DNA of 64,000 nucleotides. It comes from Lactobacillus kimbladii. Its GTDB lineage: Bacteria; Bacillota; Bacilli; Lactobacillales; Lactobacillaceae. Position 1 is the first letter of the stretch. The number at the start of each line of letters is the position of its first letter. The position numbers and the translations under genes are program-made. The stretch is taken from assembly GCF_000970755.1 (NCBI RefSeq), contig NZ_KQ034007.1, positions 1,222,037 through 1,286,036 on the forward strand. The letters run 5' to 3'. Below, one piece after another: positions 19,994-29,530 of the stretch. The notes beneath the pieces are model-generated. The model did not search any database and was not told the origin of the DNA. It saw nothing but the letters and a program-made list of their open reading frames with translations.

Positions 19994-20143
19994 TTACTTA
20001 GTTTCACGATGAAGAGTAGTATGTCTTTCAACTGGGCAATACTTCTTCAAACTTAAACGTTCCGGATGCTTACGCTTGTTTTTCTTAGATAAGTAACTTC
20101 TATCGCCACATTCGGTGCATTCCAAAATGATGTTATCTGCCAT
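19994..20143 (-). CDS. rpmG: Ribosomal protein L33
   Basis: A 49-residue protein found by reading the minus strand: it begins [20 protein letters not shown] and ends HRETK. The zinc-ribbon first pair C9/C12 is present and C36 follows, but the expected fourth Cys is missing (YCPVERH), so it is intermediate between the zinc-binding (C+) and zinc-free (C-) forms. It lies between the PBP gene and the cyclo-ligase gene. Confidence 0.93.
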   Translation of the reverse strand: MADNIILECTECGDRSYLSKKNKRKHPERLSLKKYCPVERHTTLHRETK

Positions 20144-20225
20144 TTCTTTCACCACCTACGCTTTTATTCTGACTGTATTATCTTAGCATTTTTCCATTAT
20201 TATTACCAGTAATATTCACAAAATT

Positions 20226-22325
20226 CTACTTTTTATGTAATTTAAAGTAGTCTTGCACCATCGCCTTAGTCATTTGTAATGTGTAGGAACCTTCGTGTTC
20301 GGGATCAAGTCCCGGAAATATTACTGCTGTAGCTATTTCAGGATTATTTGATGGCGCATAGCCCACAAAAGTAGCATTAACAAGCTCAGGCGGATTTTTT
20401 TGCTTAGGATTATCTGGATCGTAATAAAATGTCTGAGCTGTTCCTGATTTACCCGAAATAGCAGGTTTCACGTTTTTTAATTTATGTGCGGTACCCCATG
20501 AATTTGTACCATGAACAACGCGCCAGAAGCCTTGTCTGACAATATTTAATTCATCTGAAGTCCAGGGGATACGTAACTGCACTTCTGGCTTCTTATTGTA
20601 ATCCACATAAATTTTTTGACCATTATTTGAAGTTCGCCCAATTGATTGCACAACATAAGGCTGCATTCTATAACCGCCGTTTGCAATAGTAGAAACGTAC
20701 TGAGCCATTTGAATCAGGGTATAAGCATCATAGTTGCCGTAAGACAAGTCTAAGACGGAACCCGAAAGAACCAATCCTTGATCATTAAATGATTTGCCTT
20801 GAATTCCTGAAATTTCGCCCGGCAAGTCAATACCTGTCTTTTGTCCCAAACCAAACATATTAAAATTATGTCGTAAAGGTTCGAATGCTGTTTGTGGCAT
20901 GTGGATAAAACTCTTGGGCACATAATCAGCTTTAATCCACTTCATTGCTAAATGCATCATGTAAATATTACTAGAAACTTCAAGCGCAGTTTCTGCATCA
21001 AGTGCCCCAAATGTCCCTATTGGATAAACCGATTTTTTAACAGGGGTACTTGGCAAGTAAACTGGTGTATCGGGCATTACATTATTTGTGGGAGTAATTA
21101 CTTTGTTAATTAATCCACCACCTACCATTGCACCTTTAACAGCTGAACCCATTACAAATGACTGATTAATTACGCCTAATGCATTATTAGTGGTTTTATT
21201 CTTTTTGGGGTCGCGATTGATTCCCGCCATAGCTAAAATTGCACCGGTTTTGGGGTTCATGGCAACAGCATAGGCACCATTTGAATAGTGAGCAGCCCCA
21301 GAACCAACAGCCGCAGCATAAATTTTTTCTAATGAACTTTGAACTTCTTTTTGATATTTAGCATCAAGAGTCAAAACCAAACTTGCACCGGCTTGACCAG
21401 AATATACCGCTTTCGATTGTTCGATATCACCTGAATTTTTAGTCCAAACTTTACTCGTGGCTTTCGTTCCTTTTAGCAGTGGTTCATATTTTTCTTCCAA
21501 ATATGAAGTACCTACTCTGTCATTTCTAGAATAGCCATTGGTTAAATAATACTGTAAATTATCACTAGGTAACCCAGCCTTCTCCGTTGATACGGATCCA
21601 ATAATACTGCGAATAGAAGAACCGTTGGGATATGATCTTTGCCAGTCTGTACCAATGCCTACACCGGGCAAATCTGAAAGATGCTCACCCACTTCTGCAA
21701 TTTCTTTATCTGTCAGATGATTATTTTTAATATAAATAGTAGAAAGAGTATATGCTCCAGAAATCTTATTGTAAATTAAAGCCGCTGTTTTCTCACGTGC
21801 ACTTAATTTAACATGTTCAGCACTAACCTGCTCTTGGATTCTTTTATTAATTAAATTATCATCCTGAGTTGCTCTGACAGATTTAGGAACTTTCGCAGCT
21901 TCCTTAGCACTATTTTTTTTATTAGCCAAATAATAATCAGTTACTTGCTGCTGTGTCGGTTTTTCATCTTTAATTGAAATATATTGACTAAGAGAATTTG
22001 AAATTGCATAAATGTCTTCACTCGTAGTAGAAACACTTTTGGTATAAGTAATAGCATTTTTAGCTTTATTTCCTACCAATACGCGTCCTTTACTGTCATA
22101 CATAACTCCGCGAGGAACCTGACTGGAAACTACAGCAGAATTAGATTTTTGCACTTCAGCTTTGAAGCGTGAACCATAGCCAATTTGCAAATAAGCCAGT
22201 TGCCCAATTAATGTAGCAAAAAGGACAAAAATAATTCCCAAAATTATCTTCATCCTAATTGGAGTAGAAGCTTGTTTTTTGGAATTATTATTTTTAGTCT
22301 TCAGTTTTTTCTTAAAAAAATTCAA
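20226..22325 (-). CDS. pbpA: Class B penicillin-binding protein, elongation-type transpeptidase
   Basis: Membrane-anchored transpeptidase that cross-links side-wall peptidoglycan. It is 699 residues: basic cytoplasmic tail, one membrane helix (about 27-47), PBP dimerisation domain and transpeptidase domain with S394-A-V-K397, S451-S-N453 and a KSG triad in SGKSGTAQ. The neighbourhood with rpmG and yqgN, and its resemblance to Bacillus PbpA and streptococcal PBP2b, suggest the elongasome enzyme; no PASTA repeats are seen, which argues against the divisome type. It is divergent from the sugar kinase. Confidence 0.85.
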   Translation of the reverse strand: MNFFKKKLKTKNNNSKKQASTPIRMKIILGIIFVLFATLIGQLAYLQIGYGSRFKAEVQKSNSAVVSSQVPRGVMYDSKGRVLVGNKAKNAITYTKSVSTTSEDIYAISNSLSQYISIKDEKPTQQQVTDYYLANKKNSAKEAAKVPKSVRATQDDNLINKRIQEQVSAEHVKLSAREKTAALIYNKISGAYTLSTIYIKNNHLTDKEIAEVGEHLSDLPGVGIGTDWQRSYPNGSSIRSIIGSVSTEKAGLPSDNLQYYLTNGYSRNDRVGTSYLEEKYEPLLKGTKATSKVWTKNSGDIEQSKAVYSGQAGASLVLTLDAKYQKEVQSSLEKIYAAAVGSGAAHYSNGAYAVAMNPKTGAILAMAGINRDPKKNKTTNNALGVINQSFVMGSAVKGAMVGGGLINKVITPTNNVMPDTPVYLPSTPVKKSVYPIGTFGALDAETALEVSSNIYMMHLAMKWIKADYVPKSFIHMPQTAFEPLRHNFNMFGLGQKTGIDLPGEISGIQGKSFNDQGLVLSGSVLDLSYGNYDAYTLIQMAQYVSTIANGGYRMQPYVVQSIGRTSNNGQKIYVDYNKKPEVQLRIPWTSDELNIVRQGFWRVVHGTNSWGTAHKLKNVKPAISGKSGTAQTFYYDPDNPKQKNPPELVNATFVGYAPSNNPEIATAVIFPGLDPEHEGSYTLQMTKAMVQDYFKLHKK

Positions 22326-22535
22326 TTAGACTCAACCTCACTAAACTAGTGTAATTTTAGCAAAAACTAGATGACAAATCTATTGAGATGTTAACGTTTT
22401 GAAAAAACTTTAATAGATAAGTTGCAAATGACAAGTAATAAACTAGTTATAGACACTTCATAAAAAATCTTCTGTAAATTATTCATTTGTAATAAAATAT
22501 TGATGGGATAAAAAATTTAGAAAGAAGATCAAACT

Positions 22536-23450
22536 ATGACACTTAAATTTCAAATTGGAGTTGACGCTGGCGGAACCCATACTATAGCAATTGCTTATGA
22601 CTTAAAAGGTCAGGAACTGGCACGTGTTAAAGCTGGACCAGGTCAGGTAAACACAAATTATGACAATGCAATAATCAATATTACCAATGCTATAAACAAG
22701 TTAATTGATGAAATCGATGGTGATTGTCAACGTATTTTATGCGGAATAGCTGGCTTATCTGTGGTTGGTCATGCTCCGGAAATAGCAGCTGAAATTTCAG
22801 CAAAAGTTGATAACTTACCTACCAGAGCAATTACTGATTCCCTTTTAGCTCTTTATAATGGGCTTGAAGGTGAAGATGGTGGTTTAGTAATTGCAGGGAC
22901 TGGTTCTGTTTTTAATGGTTTGCAAAATGGCAGAATTATCACAACCGGTGGATATGGTGCCATTTTAGGTGATGAAGGTTCCGGATATGCCATTGCACTA
23001 TCAGCTTTGAAGTCAGCTCTGCTTAGTTGGGACAAACGAGAAGAAAATGAACTGATTTCAATGTTCAATAAATTATTCAAAGTTGACAACCTTAATGATG
23101 CAACAGCTAAATTTTATAAAACAGCAAACGCTGACTTTGCCTCAATGGCCGTTAATGTAGCACAACTAGCTGATAAAGGTAATCCTTTTGCATTAGCAGT
23201 AATCAAGGAGCAAGCAGAACTTCTTGCACGTGATATTATTATTGGCATGAATCGATACGAAGATCCTAAACCAATGAAAATCGCATTAACCGGCTCTGTA
23301 CTCGCTAACAATCACATGCTGCGAGATTTTCTTGAAGATAAAGTTCGGGAAAAATATCCAGACGCACAATTTTCAATTTCTAACGGTGAAAATGCTCGCG
23401 GAGTAATCTTTGATAAAAGCAAAGATTATCGCTATTTCACCAGTCACTAA
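22536..23450 (+). CDS. N-acetylglucosamine kinase-like BadF/BadG-family ATPase
   Basis: 304 residues of the ASKHA sugar-kinase fold. Phosphate-1 loop VDAGGTHT is at residue 9, phosphate-2 loop VIAGTGSVFNG is near residue 119, then GGYGAILGDEGSGY and the adenosine-site LTGSVLANN near residue 249. Closest in character to eukaryote-like N-acetylglucosamine kinases and MurK, which phosphorylate amino sugars released from the wall. Its position beside a PBP gene fits cell-wall recycling, but the substrate is inferred. It is a single-gene unit with its own terminator. Confidence 0.8.
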   Translation: MTLKFQIGVDAGGTHTIAIAYDLKGQELARVKAGPGQVNTNYDNAIINITNAINKLIDEIDGDCQRILCGIAGLSVVGHAPEIAAEISAKVDNLPTRAITDSLLALYNGLEGEDGGLVIAGTGSVFNGLQNGRIITTGGYGAILGDEGSGYAIALSALKSALLSWDKREENELISMFNKLFKVDNLNDATAKFYKTANADFASMAVNVAQLADKGNPFALAVIKEQAELLARDIIIGMNRYEDPKPMKIALTGSVLANNHMLRDFLEDKVREKYPDAQFSISNGENARGVIFDKSKDYRYFTSH

Positions 23451-23458
23451 GTCTGCCA

Positions 23459-23524
23459 CAAAAAAGACCAGAACTTTACGTTTTTCATTTTAAGAAAACG
23501 TATATGCTCTGGTCTTTTTTTTAT
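23459..23524. terminator. Bidirectional terminator between the sugar kinase gene and greA
   Basis: A long two-part stem, AAAAAGACCAGA with TCTGGTCTTTTT outside and TACGTTTT with AAAACGTA inside, is followed by a T run on the plus strand and has an A run on its other side. Confidence 0.85.
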
Positions 23525-23559
23525 CGAAAATAGTAAAACATTTTTGTAAAGACTGCTAA

Positions 23560-24036
23560 CTATTCCTCTACTTTATTGATCACTACATCAAATTTACCAC
23601 CAGGTGTTGATATAGTTACTGTTTCGCCTTTTTTCTTGCCTAAAATTGCTTGGGCTATTGGCGAATCATTAGAAATCTTACCATTCATCGGATCAGATTC
23701 ATCACTACCAACGATAGTATAAGTTTCTGGTTCATCTTCACCAACTTCCGTATAAGTTACTGTTTTACCCACTGCAACTTCATCTGGATCGCTAGAGTTA
23801 GCGTCAACTACATGAGCATACTTAAGCATTTCTTCAACAACACTAATACGATCTTCTAAATGGCTCTGTTCGTCTTTAGCAGCGTCATATTCAGAGTTTT
23901 CAGACAAGTCACCATAAGAACGAGCAACTTTAATTCTTTCAATTACTTCAGGGCGCTTCACAACTTTTAGATTTTTTAATTCTGCTTCCAGTTTTTCTTT
24001 TCCTTCAGCAGTCATCGGATAAGATTTTTCAGGCAT
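23560..24036 (-). CDS. greA: Transcription elongation factor GreA
   Basis: Rescues backtracked RNA polymerase by stimulating transcript cleavage. It is 158 residues: an N-terminal coiled coil with the acidic tip ([18 protein letters not shown] near residues 50-67) and a C-terminal FKBP-like domain with [13 protein letters not shown]. It has its own Shine-Dalgarno and lies downstream of pheT on the same strand. Confidence 0.96.
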   Translation of the reverse strand: MPEKSYPMTAEGKEKLEAELKNLKVVKRPEVIERIKVARSYGDLSENSEYDAAKDEQSHLEDRISVVEEMLKYAHVVDANSSDPDEVAVGKTVTYTEVGEDEPETYTIVGSDESDPMNGKISNDSPIAQAILGKKKGETVTISTPGGKFDVVINKVEE

Positions 24037-24111
24037 TAAATTTCCACTCCTTAAAGTTAAATTTCTTTTTGCAAAGATCTATGATATTACTTTAACGATT
24101 AATGTCAACCA

Positions 24112-26529
24112 TTAGCGTATTTCTGCTTTAAGCTGCTTTTCGAGACTCGAATCAATAGAAGTTATCGCTTCATTAACAATTGTATCGGTTAAAGTATCAT
24201 TTTCATTCAGGAAAGTTAAACGATATGCAAAACTCTTTTTATCCTCGGCGATATGAGACCCGCGATATACATCGATAATACGCAAATCATGAAGATACTT
24301 GCCACCATTTTCTTTGATGACATCCTCAACAGCTTGGTTAGTAACTTCCTGGTCTACTAAGATTGAAAGGTCACGTTCAACGGCAGGGAATTTTGGCGCT
24401 GTTTGTGCTGTAGTGTGTGGATTAAGAATTAATGGAATAATGACATCAAGATTTAGCTCGTAACCATAAATTTCGCTATCTTTCATAGCTTTATTAGATT
24501 GAGTCACAGGGCGATCTAACATACCAATCATCCCAACATATTTGTTCTTAATATATATACCGGCAGTCCTGGTGGGATGCATATACATAATTACTTCAGC
24601 CTTGTATTCAACATCATCCGTGTTAATTCCCAAAGCTAAAAATAAGTTGGTAAGCTGTCCTTTAACATAAAAGAAATCAATTTTTTCATTATTGTTTTGC
24701 CAGTTTTCAAAATATACATTACCGCTATATAGTGCAGCTAAATGTTCATGTTCATTATAAGTATTATTTTCGAAATCATAGACACGTCCTTGCTCAAAAA
24801 TTGCCAGTTGATTTTGCTTGCGAGCCATATTATAGCTTGCTGCGTCTACTAGCCCTGTCATTAAGTTTTGTCTCAAAGTTGAACGATTTGAATTCAATGG
24901 CATCTGAACCTCAACTGGTTTTTTAGGTTCTTGGGAAAAGCCAATCGCTTTTTCAAGTGAAGTTAGTGAGTAAGAAATAGCTTCTATTAAACCTTGACCT
25001 TGAACAAAATTCTTAATGCGCCTAATGGCTTCTTCTTTTTTAGAATAGCCACCGTGCGTTTCTGCTAAAACTGGCTGAGTAGATTTGATATTATCATAGC
25101 CATATAAACGTCCCACTTCTTCAACGAGGTCAGCAGGAATAGCTACATCCCAGCGCCTTGCTGGCACATCAACAATTAGTTCATCATTATTAATTTCTGC
25201 CTTGAAATTCAAACGGGAAAAAATGGCAGCAATTTCTGTTGAAGAAATATCGGTGCCCAAAACTTTATTTATGTAAGAAATCGTTGTTTTAATTTGAACA
25301 GGTTGCCTTTTTTGAGAACTTCCCGTAATCACACCCTCATTTATTTTTCCAGAAGCATCATTACGTAAAAGCATAGCAGCCATATCTAATGCGCGAGTTG
25401 TTGCATCCCAGTTAACGCCTTTTTCATAACGACTAGAAGCTTCTGTCCTGTTAGCGTGACGCAAAGCTGCTTTTCTAATTAAGGTTGAATCAAAAATAGC
25501 CGACTCTAGCAAAACGTCAGTAGTATCAGCTTCAATTTCAGAATTAAGACCGCCCATAACTCCCGCCATCATCACAACTTCTTCACCATTTGTGATAACA
25601 ATGTCATTAGGATCAAGATCAACTTCTTTATTGTTTAAAAGCGTCAATTTCTCGTTCTTTTCAGCTTTTCTGACCACTAACTTATTTGTTTTAAAAGCAC
25701 GAGCATCGTAACTGTGCATTGGCTGGCCGGTTAAGAGCATAATATAATTTGTCACGTCAACAACATTATTAATGGGTCTAATGCCAGCATTCCAAAGTCG
25801 CCTTTGGAGCCAAAGAGGGCTGTCCCCTATTTTCACATTACTGATTTTGCGTAAATAAAACTTAGGTGCAAGCTCTGGATCAACATCTACAGTGAAGTCC
25901 TTAGTCCAATCTGGACCATCTTCCTTGAGAGTTATATCTTCAACTTTGACAGGTGTGTCAGTAATAGCACCGACTTCATAAGCTGAGCCTTCCATTGATA
26001 ACGTATCAGCGCGATTCGGGGTAATGTCAAAGTCAAAAATATAATCATCCATTCCTAAAGGAGCAAATGCGGATTGACCTGGTTTGACATCAGCATCTTC
26101 TGGAAAAACATAAATACCTTTAGCATATTTTTCAGGTACTAGGTTATCCGGGAATCCTATTTCTTGTAAGCCACAAATCATACCATTTGATTCATTTCCA
26201 CGTAATTTGCTTTTTTTGATTTTTACATTACCAGCAATCCGAGCGCCAGGTAAAGCCACCACTACATCTTCTCCAGCAGCAACATTAGGTGCACCGCAGA
26301 CTATTTGATGAGGTTCATCTTCTCCCACATCAACATGAGTAAGATTCAGGTGTGTGCCAGCAATTGGTTCACAGTCAATAATATGACCAACAACTAGCTG
26401 TTTCATGCCCTCTTCGGGATGCTTGACACCGGCTACTTCAATACCTGTACGTGTTATTTTTTCAGCTAAATCCTTAGGATCTTGGTCTAAATCAATAAAA
26501 TCCTTTAACCAACTATATGAAACCAGCAT
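24112..26529 (-). CDS. pheT: Phenylalanyl-tRNA synthetase, beta subunit
   Basis: 805 residues with the full bacterial domain order: N-terminal tRNA-binding EMAP-like domain (VGHIIDCEPIAGTHLNLTHV), B3/4 editing domain, B5 domain, catalytic-like core and C-terminal anticodon-binding FDX-ACB domain. It overlaps pheS by one base and forms the alpha2-beta2 enzyme with it. It is controlled by the T-box upstream of pheS. Confidence 0.97.
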   Translation of the reverse strand: MLVSYSWLKDFIDLDQDPKDLAEKITRTGIEVAGVKHPEEGMKQLVVGHIIDCEPIAGTHLNLTHVDVGEDEPHQIVCGAPNVAAGEDVVVALPGARIAGNVKIKKSKLRGNESNGMICGLQEIGFPDNLVPEKYAKGIYVFPEDADVKPGQSAFAPLGMDDYIFDFDITPNRADTLSMEGSAYEVGAITDTPVKVEDITLKEDGPDWTKDFTVDVDPELAPKFYLRKISNVKIGDSPLWLQRRLWNAGIRPINNVVDVTNYIMLLTGQPMHSYDARAFKTNKLVVRKAEKNEKLTLLNNKEVDLDPNDIVITNGEEVVMMAGVMGGLNSEIEADTTDVLLESAIFDSTLIRKAALRHANRTEASSRYEKGVNWDATTRALDMAAMLLRNDASGKINEGVITGSSQKRQPVQIKTTISYINKVLGTDISSTEIAAIFSRLNFKAEINNDELIVDVPARRWDVAIPADLVEEVGRLYGYDNIKSTQPVLAETHGGYSKKEEAIRRIKNFVQGQGLIEAISYSLTSLEKAIGFSQEPKKPVEVQMPLNSNRSTLRQNLMTGLVDAASYNMARKQNQLAIFEQGRVYDFENNTYNEHEHLAALYSGNVYFENWQNNNEKIDFFYVKGQLTNLFLALGINTDDVEYKAEVIMYMHPTRTAGIYIKNKYVGMIGMLDRPVTQSNKAMKDSEIYGYELNLDVIIPLILNPHTTAQTAPKFPAVERDLSILVDQEVTNQAVEDVIKENGGKYLHDLRIIDVYRGSHIAEDKKSFAYRLTFLNENDTLTDTIVNEAITSIDSSLEKQLKAEIR

Positions 26530-27578
26530 TATCTTTCCTCCTTACTGAATTGCTCTAAGAAGCGAACATCGTTAGTGTAGAAATCACGAATATCATCAAT
26601 ACCATATTTAAGAATGGCAAAACGATCTAACCCCACGCCAAAGGCAAAGCCACCATAAACATTGGCATCAACTCCAGCATTTTCAAGAACATTAGGGTGA
26701 ACCATTCCAGCACCTAAAACTTCGATCCAGCCAGTATATTTACAAATTGAACAGCCCTTGCCATTGCAGTTAAAGCAGGAAACATCCATTTCAACAGAAG
26801 GTTCAGTAAAAGGAAAGTAACTAGGACGCAGACGGGTTTCGCGGTCTTGGCCAAAAATATGCTTTGCCATTAATTCCAAAGTTCCCTTTAAATCACCCAT
26901 CGTAATATTTTTATCAACTACCAGACCCTCCATTTGCATAAACTGATGTGAGTGAGTAGCATCATCGTCATCACGGCGATACACTTTACCTGGTCCTACC
27001 ATCTTTAAAGGACCCTTGGCAAAATCATGCTTTTCTAATACGCGAGCTTGATCACCGGAAGTCTGAGAACGTAATAAATCTTCAGAATCTATATAAAAGG
27101 TTTCTTGCATGTCCCTGGCCGGGTGGTCTTTTGGCAAATTCATCATTTCAAAACAATAATGATCAGTTTCAATCTCTGGCCCTTGCACTACTTTATAACC
27201 CATGCCAATAAAATATTTTTCGAGATCATCCAAAATAATATTGATGGGATGTTTGGTACCAAGATGCATTTCGCGCCCAGGTAAAGTAACATCGATTTTT
27301 TCTTTAGCCAGTTGTTCCTCAACTAAAGCTGCTACTATTTCATTTTTAGCATCATCGAGCTTAGCGTTAAACAAATCCCGCAATTTATTAACTCGTTGTC
27401 CAACTTCACGTCTATCACTGGGATCAATATCTTTCATGGAATGAAGAATGGTTGTCAATTCACTTTTACGACCAGTTAATTTAACGCGAACGTCATTTAA
27501 CTTTTCTTCATTTTTAGCCTTATCGATCTCATCAAGACCTTTTTCACGCAGTTCTTTTAACCTGTCAAATAAGTCCAT
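26529..27578 (-). CDS. pheS: Phenylalanyl-tRNA synthetase, alpha subunit
   Basis: Catalytic class II subunit, 349 residues. An N-terminal coiled coil is followed by motif 2 ([21 protein letters not shown] near residues 199-219) and motif 3 ([18 protein letters not shown]). A zinc-knuckle-like [12 protein letters not shown] lies between them. It is the first gene of pheST, behind a Phe T-box. Confidence 0.97.
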   Translation of the reverse strand: MDLFDRLKELREKGLDEIDKAKNEEKLNDVRVKLTGRKSELTTILHSMKDIDPSDRREVGQRVNKLRDLFNAKLDDAKNEIVAALVEEQLAKEKIDVTLPGREMHLGTKHPINIILDDLEKYFIGMGYKVVQGPEIETDHYCFEMMNLPKDHPARDMQETFYIDSEDLLRSQTSGDQARVLEKHDFAKGPLKMVGPGKVYRRDDDDATHSHQFMQMEGLVVDKNITMGDLKGTLELMAKHIFGQDRETRLRPSYFPFTEPSVEMDVSCFNCNGKGCSICKYTGWIEVLGAGMVHPNVLENAGVDANVYGGFAFGVGLDRFAILKYGIDDIRDFYTNDVRFLEQFSKEER

Positions 27579-27602
27579 AAAACTTTTCCTTTCAAATCAA
27601 AC

Positions 27603-27826
27603 AAAAAAGCTTCATCCCAAAAGGGACGAAGCTTCGCGGTACCACCCTAGTTTGGACAGAAAATGTCCACACTCATGTTTCGATAACGGTGAATACCGGA
27701 ATGGATTAGATTCTACTAGTAAGGTGAAATTCACAGTTCCGTTTAAACCTTTCTTTCAGCTCAATAAAAAGGTCTCTCTGACTAAATGATTGCTGCTACT
27801 AGTCTTACTCTTTGTAATTAGTTAAT
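27603..27826 (-). promoter_or_regulatory. T-box leader of pheST (phenylalanine)
   Basis: The minus strand has the T-box sequence AGGGTGGTACCGCG (27635-27648) and then a terminator: 12-bp stem 27623-27634 with 27607-27618, and T's at 27603-27608. Stem I lies at about 27680-27800. A UUC triplet (27726-27728) sits where the specifier loop is expected, fitting tRNA-Phe. Uncharged tRNA-Phe should stabilise the antiterminator and switch on pheST. Confidence 0.93.
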
Positions 27827-27855
27827 AGAATATATCTTTTTTAAAAAACATGCAA
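27827..27855 (-). promoter_or_regulatory. pheST promoter
   Basis: TTGCAT (27850-27855), 17 bp, TATTCT (27827-27832), placed just ahead of T-box stem I. Confidence 0.65.
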
Positions 27856-27869
27856 GAGGATTAGACAAA

Positions 27870-28220
27870 TTAGACCCATTTATCGGCCCAACCATGAATT
27901 TGATCAAAAACGGGCTTTAATTCTTCACCCTTTTGTGTCAGACTGTAAGAAATAATCTTTGTTTTACCATCAACTGAACGGTTAACAATATCTTCTTTTT
28001 CTAATTCTTTTAATCTTTCAACTAAAACACGGTCAGAGCAAGGCAACACGCATTGTGCTAAGTCTTTAAAGCGCATATAATCTCCGGCACAGAGTGAACT
28101 AATAATTAAACCGTTCCACTTTTTACCAATAATTTTAAACGCGTTAATAAAATGTTTACAGTACTCATAATTAGGAGCACCACAACCAGCACAATTTTTG
28201 TCCTTAATACCTTGAGGCAT
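27870..28220 (-). CDS. HxlR-family winged-helix regulator, cysteine-rich
   Basis: 116 residues with the HxlR fold: GKKWNGLIISSL opens the DNA-binding domain, and RVLVERLKELEKEDIV is the recognition-helix and wing region. It holds six cysteines (C10, C13, C21, C44, C57, C61), three in an N-terminal cluster CAGC-x7-C. Relatives such as YodB and HypR sense electrophiles or disulfide stress through cysteines, so redox or metal sensing is plausible. It is a single gene with a good promoter of its own; no target is apparent nearby. Confidence 0.85.
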   Translation of the reverse strand: MPQGIKDKNCAGCGAPNYEYCKHFINAFKIIGKKWNGLIISSLCAGDYMRFKDLAQCVLPCSDRVLVERLKELEKEDIVNRSVDGKTKIISYSLTQKGEELKPVFDQIHGWADKWV

Positions 28221-28261
28221 GATACTGTCCCTCCCACAAGAAAGTGTCTGTTTCGCCTTTT

Positions 28262-28290
28262 ATTATATTAAATATACTTACTAAAAACAA
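28262..28290 (-). promoter_or_regulatory. Promoter of the HxlR-family gene
   Basis: TTGTTT (28285-28290), 17 bp, TATAAT (28262-28267). The spacer and -10 region are rich in short inverted AT motifs that could be an autoregulatory operator. Confidence 0.65.
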
Positions 28291-28300
28291 GCATTAAGAG

Positions 28301-29071
28301 TTAAGAGAAATAGTAAATAATAATGCCCGCAGCCACAGCAGCGTTTAAAGATTCGGCTTGACCTTTGATAGGAATATATAGTTTCTGATCACAGATTTCT
28401 GCTACCTCTGAAGTAACGCCATGTGCTTCGTTACCAATAACAATACCAACTTGCGGTACTTTTTTAAATTCTGGTAATTCCTTGGCGTTTTTATCTAACA
28501 TACTTGAATAAATTGGTATGGTATTATCTTGCATTTCTTTTATAACTGTTAATAAGTTTTCCGTAATTACATTGATATGGAATTGACTGCCCTGCATTGC
28601 GCGCTGAGTCTTGGGATTATAGATGTCAACACTTTTAGGGGATAAAACGACACCATTAAATCCCGCTGCATCTGCAGTTCTGATAATTGTTCCCACATTG
28701 CCAGGATCTGCCAGATGATCTAGCAATACCCACTTACCAAAATTAAAATGATAGTTTTGAGGTTGACCAATCTTTAAAACCATAAAAATATTTTGAGAAT
28801 TTTTTGTACTTGCAAGATGGTGAGCAACGGATAAATTGATTATGACAGTTTTTTGGCTTGTCACTAGTTGGGGAAAAATATCTTTGATCTCCGCTAAAGC
28901 TTCCTCAGTCCCTAAAAGATACTCGTAGCTTTTTTTGGCTTTGAAAGCCTCTGTAACCAAGTGAAAGCCTTCAATCATATATAAGCCATTTTCTTGTCGA
29001 TATTTTTTTTGTTTTAATTTAGTTAAATTTTTTATTAGCTTATTATTTACGGAAGTTATTTGTTCTGACAT
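28301..29071 (-). CDS. TrmH/SpoU-family RNA 2'-O-methyltransferase (YsgA-like)
   Basis: 256 residues: an N-terminal substrate-binding domain (SVNNKLIKNLTKLKQKKYR) and a SPOUT knot domain with the three motifs LLDHLADPGNVGTIIRTADA, GIVIGNEAHGV and LNAAVAAGIIIY. It uses S-adenosylmethionine to modify rRNA or tRNA ribose. The location near pheS matches B. subtilis ysgA. The exact target base is not shown by the sequence. Confidence 0.9.
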   Translation of the reverse strand: MSEQITSVNNKLIKNLTKLKQKKYRQENGLYMIEGFHLVTEAFKAKKSYEYLLGTEEALAEIKDIFPQLVTSQKTVIINLSVAHHLASTKNSQNIFMVLKIGQPQNYHFNFGKWVLLDHLADPGNVGTIIRTADAAGFNGVVLSPKSVDIYNPKTQRAMQGSQFHINVITENLLTVIKEMQDNTIPIYSSMLDKNAKELPEFKKVPQVGIVIGNEAHGVTSEVAEICDQKLYIPIKGQAESLNAAVAAGIIIYYFS

Positions 29072-29164
29072 CTAAATCTCTTCTTTCATCTTCATCAATA
29101 TATTATTTTAATTTCAAGCTGATAAAATGTTAAAATCAAGAAAGCAGGACTAGGAAGGATTATT

Positions 29165-29497
29165 ATGGGATTTTTTAACAAGCACAGGAACAAAAGAAAA
29201 AGCAATCCGACCAATGATTCAAAAGAAACTTGGCAATTAACTGTTTCAGGTATCGTTCAAGGTGTAGGTTTTCGCTGGAGCGTATTAAATCTTGCGCAAA
29301 AAATGGGGATGACTGGCAATGTTCGCAATAACAGTGATGAAACTGTCACAATTACTTTACAAGCTGAATTAAGCCGAGTCAATCAATTTTGTGCTGAATT
29401 GCCTAAGAATATTTCTCAATTTGCACGCATTTCAAATATCAAAAAAGAAAAACTAACAAAAGTAAGCAAAATGAGTGGTTTTCATGTATTATATTAG
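29165..29497 (+). CDS. acyP: Acylphosphatase
   Basis: 110 residues. After a basic 25-residue N-terminal extension comes the acylphosphatase core: VSGIVQGVGFRWSV carries the phosphate-binding loop with its Arg, and GNVRNNSDETVTI the catalytic Asn. It hydrolyses carboxyl-phosphate bonds of small metabolites. It diverges from the methyltransferase gene and precedes yidC, keeping the common Firmicute order. Confidence 0.92.
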   Translation: MGFFNKHRNKRKSNPTNDSKETWQLTVSGIVQGVGFRWSVLNLAQKMGMTGNVRNNSDETVTITLQAELSRVNQFCAELPKNISQFARISNIKKEKLTKVSKMSGFHVLY

Positions 29498-29530
29498 TTA
29501 TTGGCAAAAAATAATAATTGGGTGAATTGA

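Noticed and set aside
27448-27789. 113-codon plus-strand frame across pheS and the T-box
   Set aside because: Antisense of pheS and its T-box leader; the composition follows from those elements.
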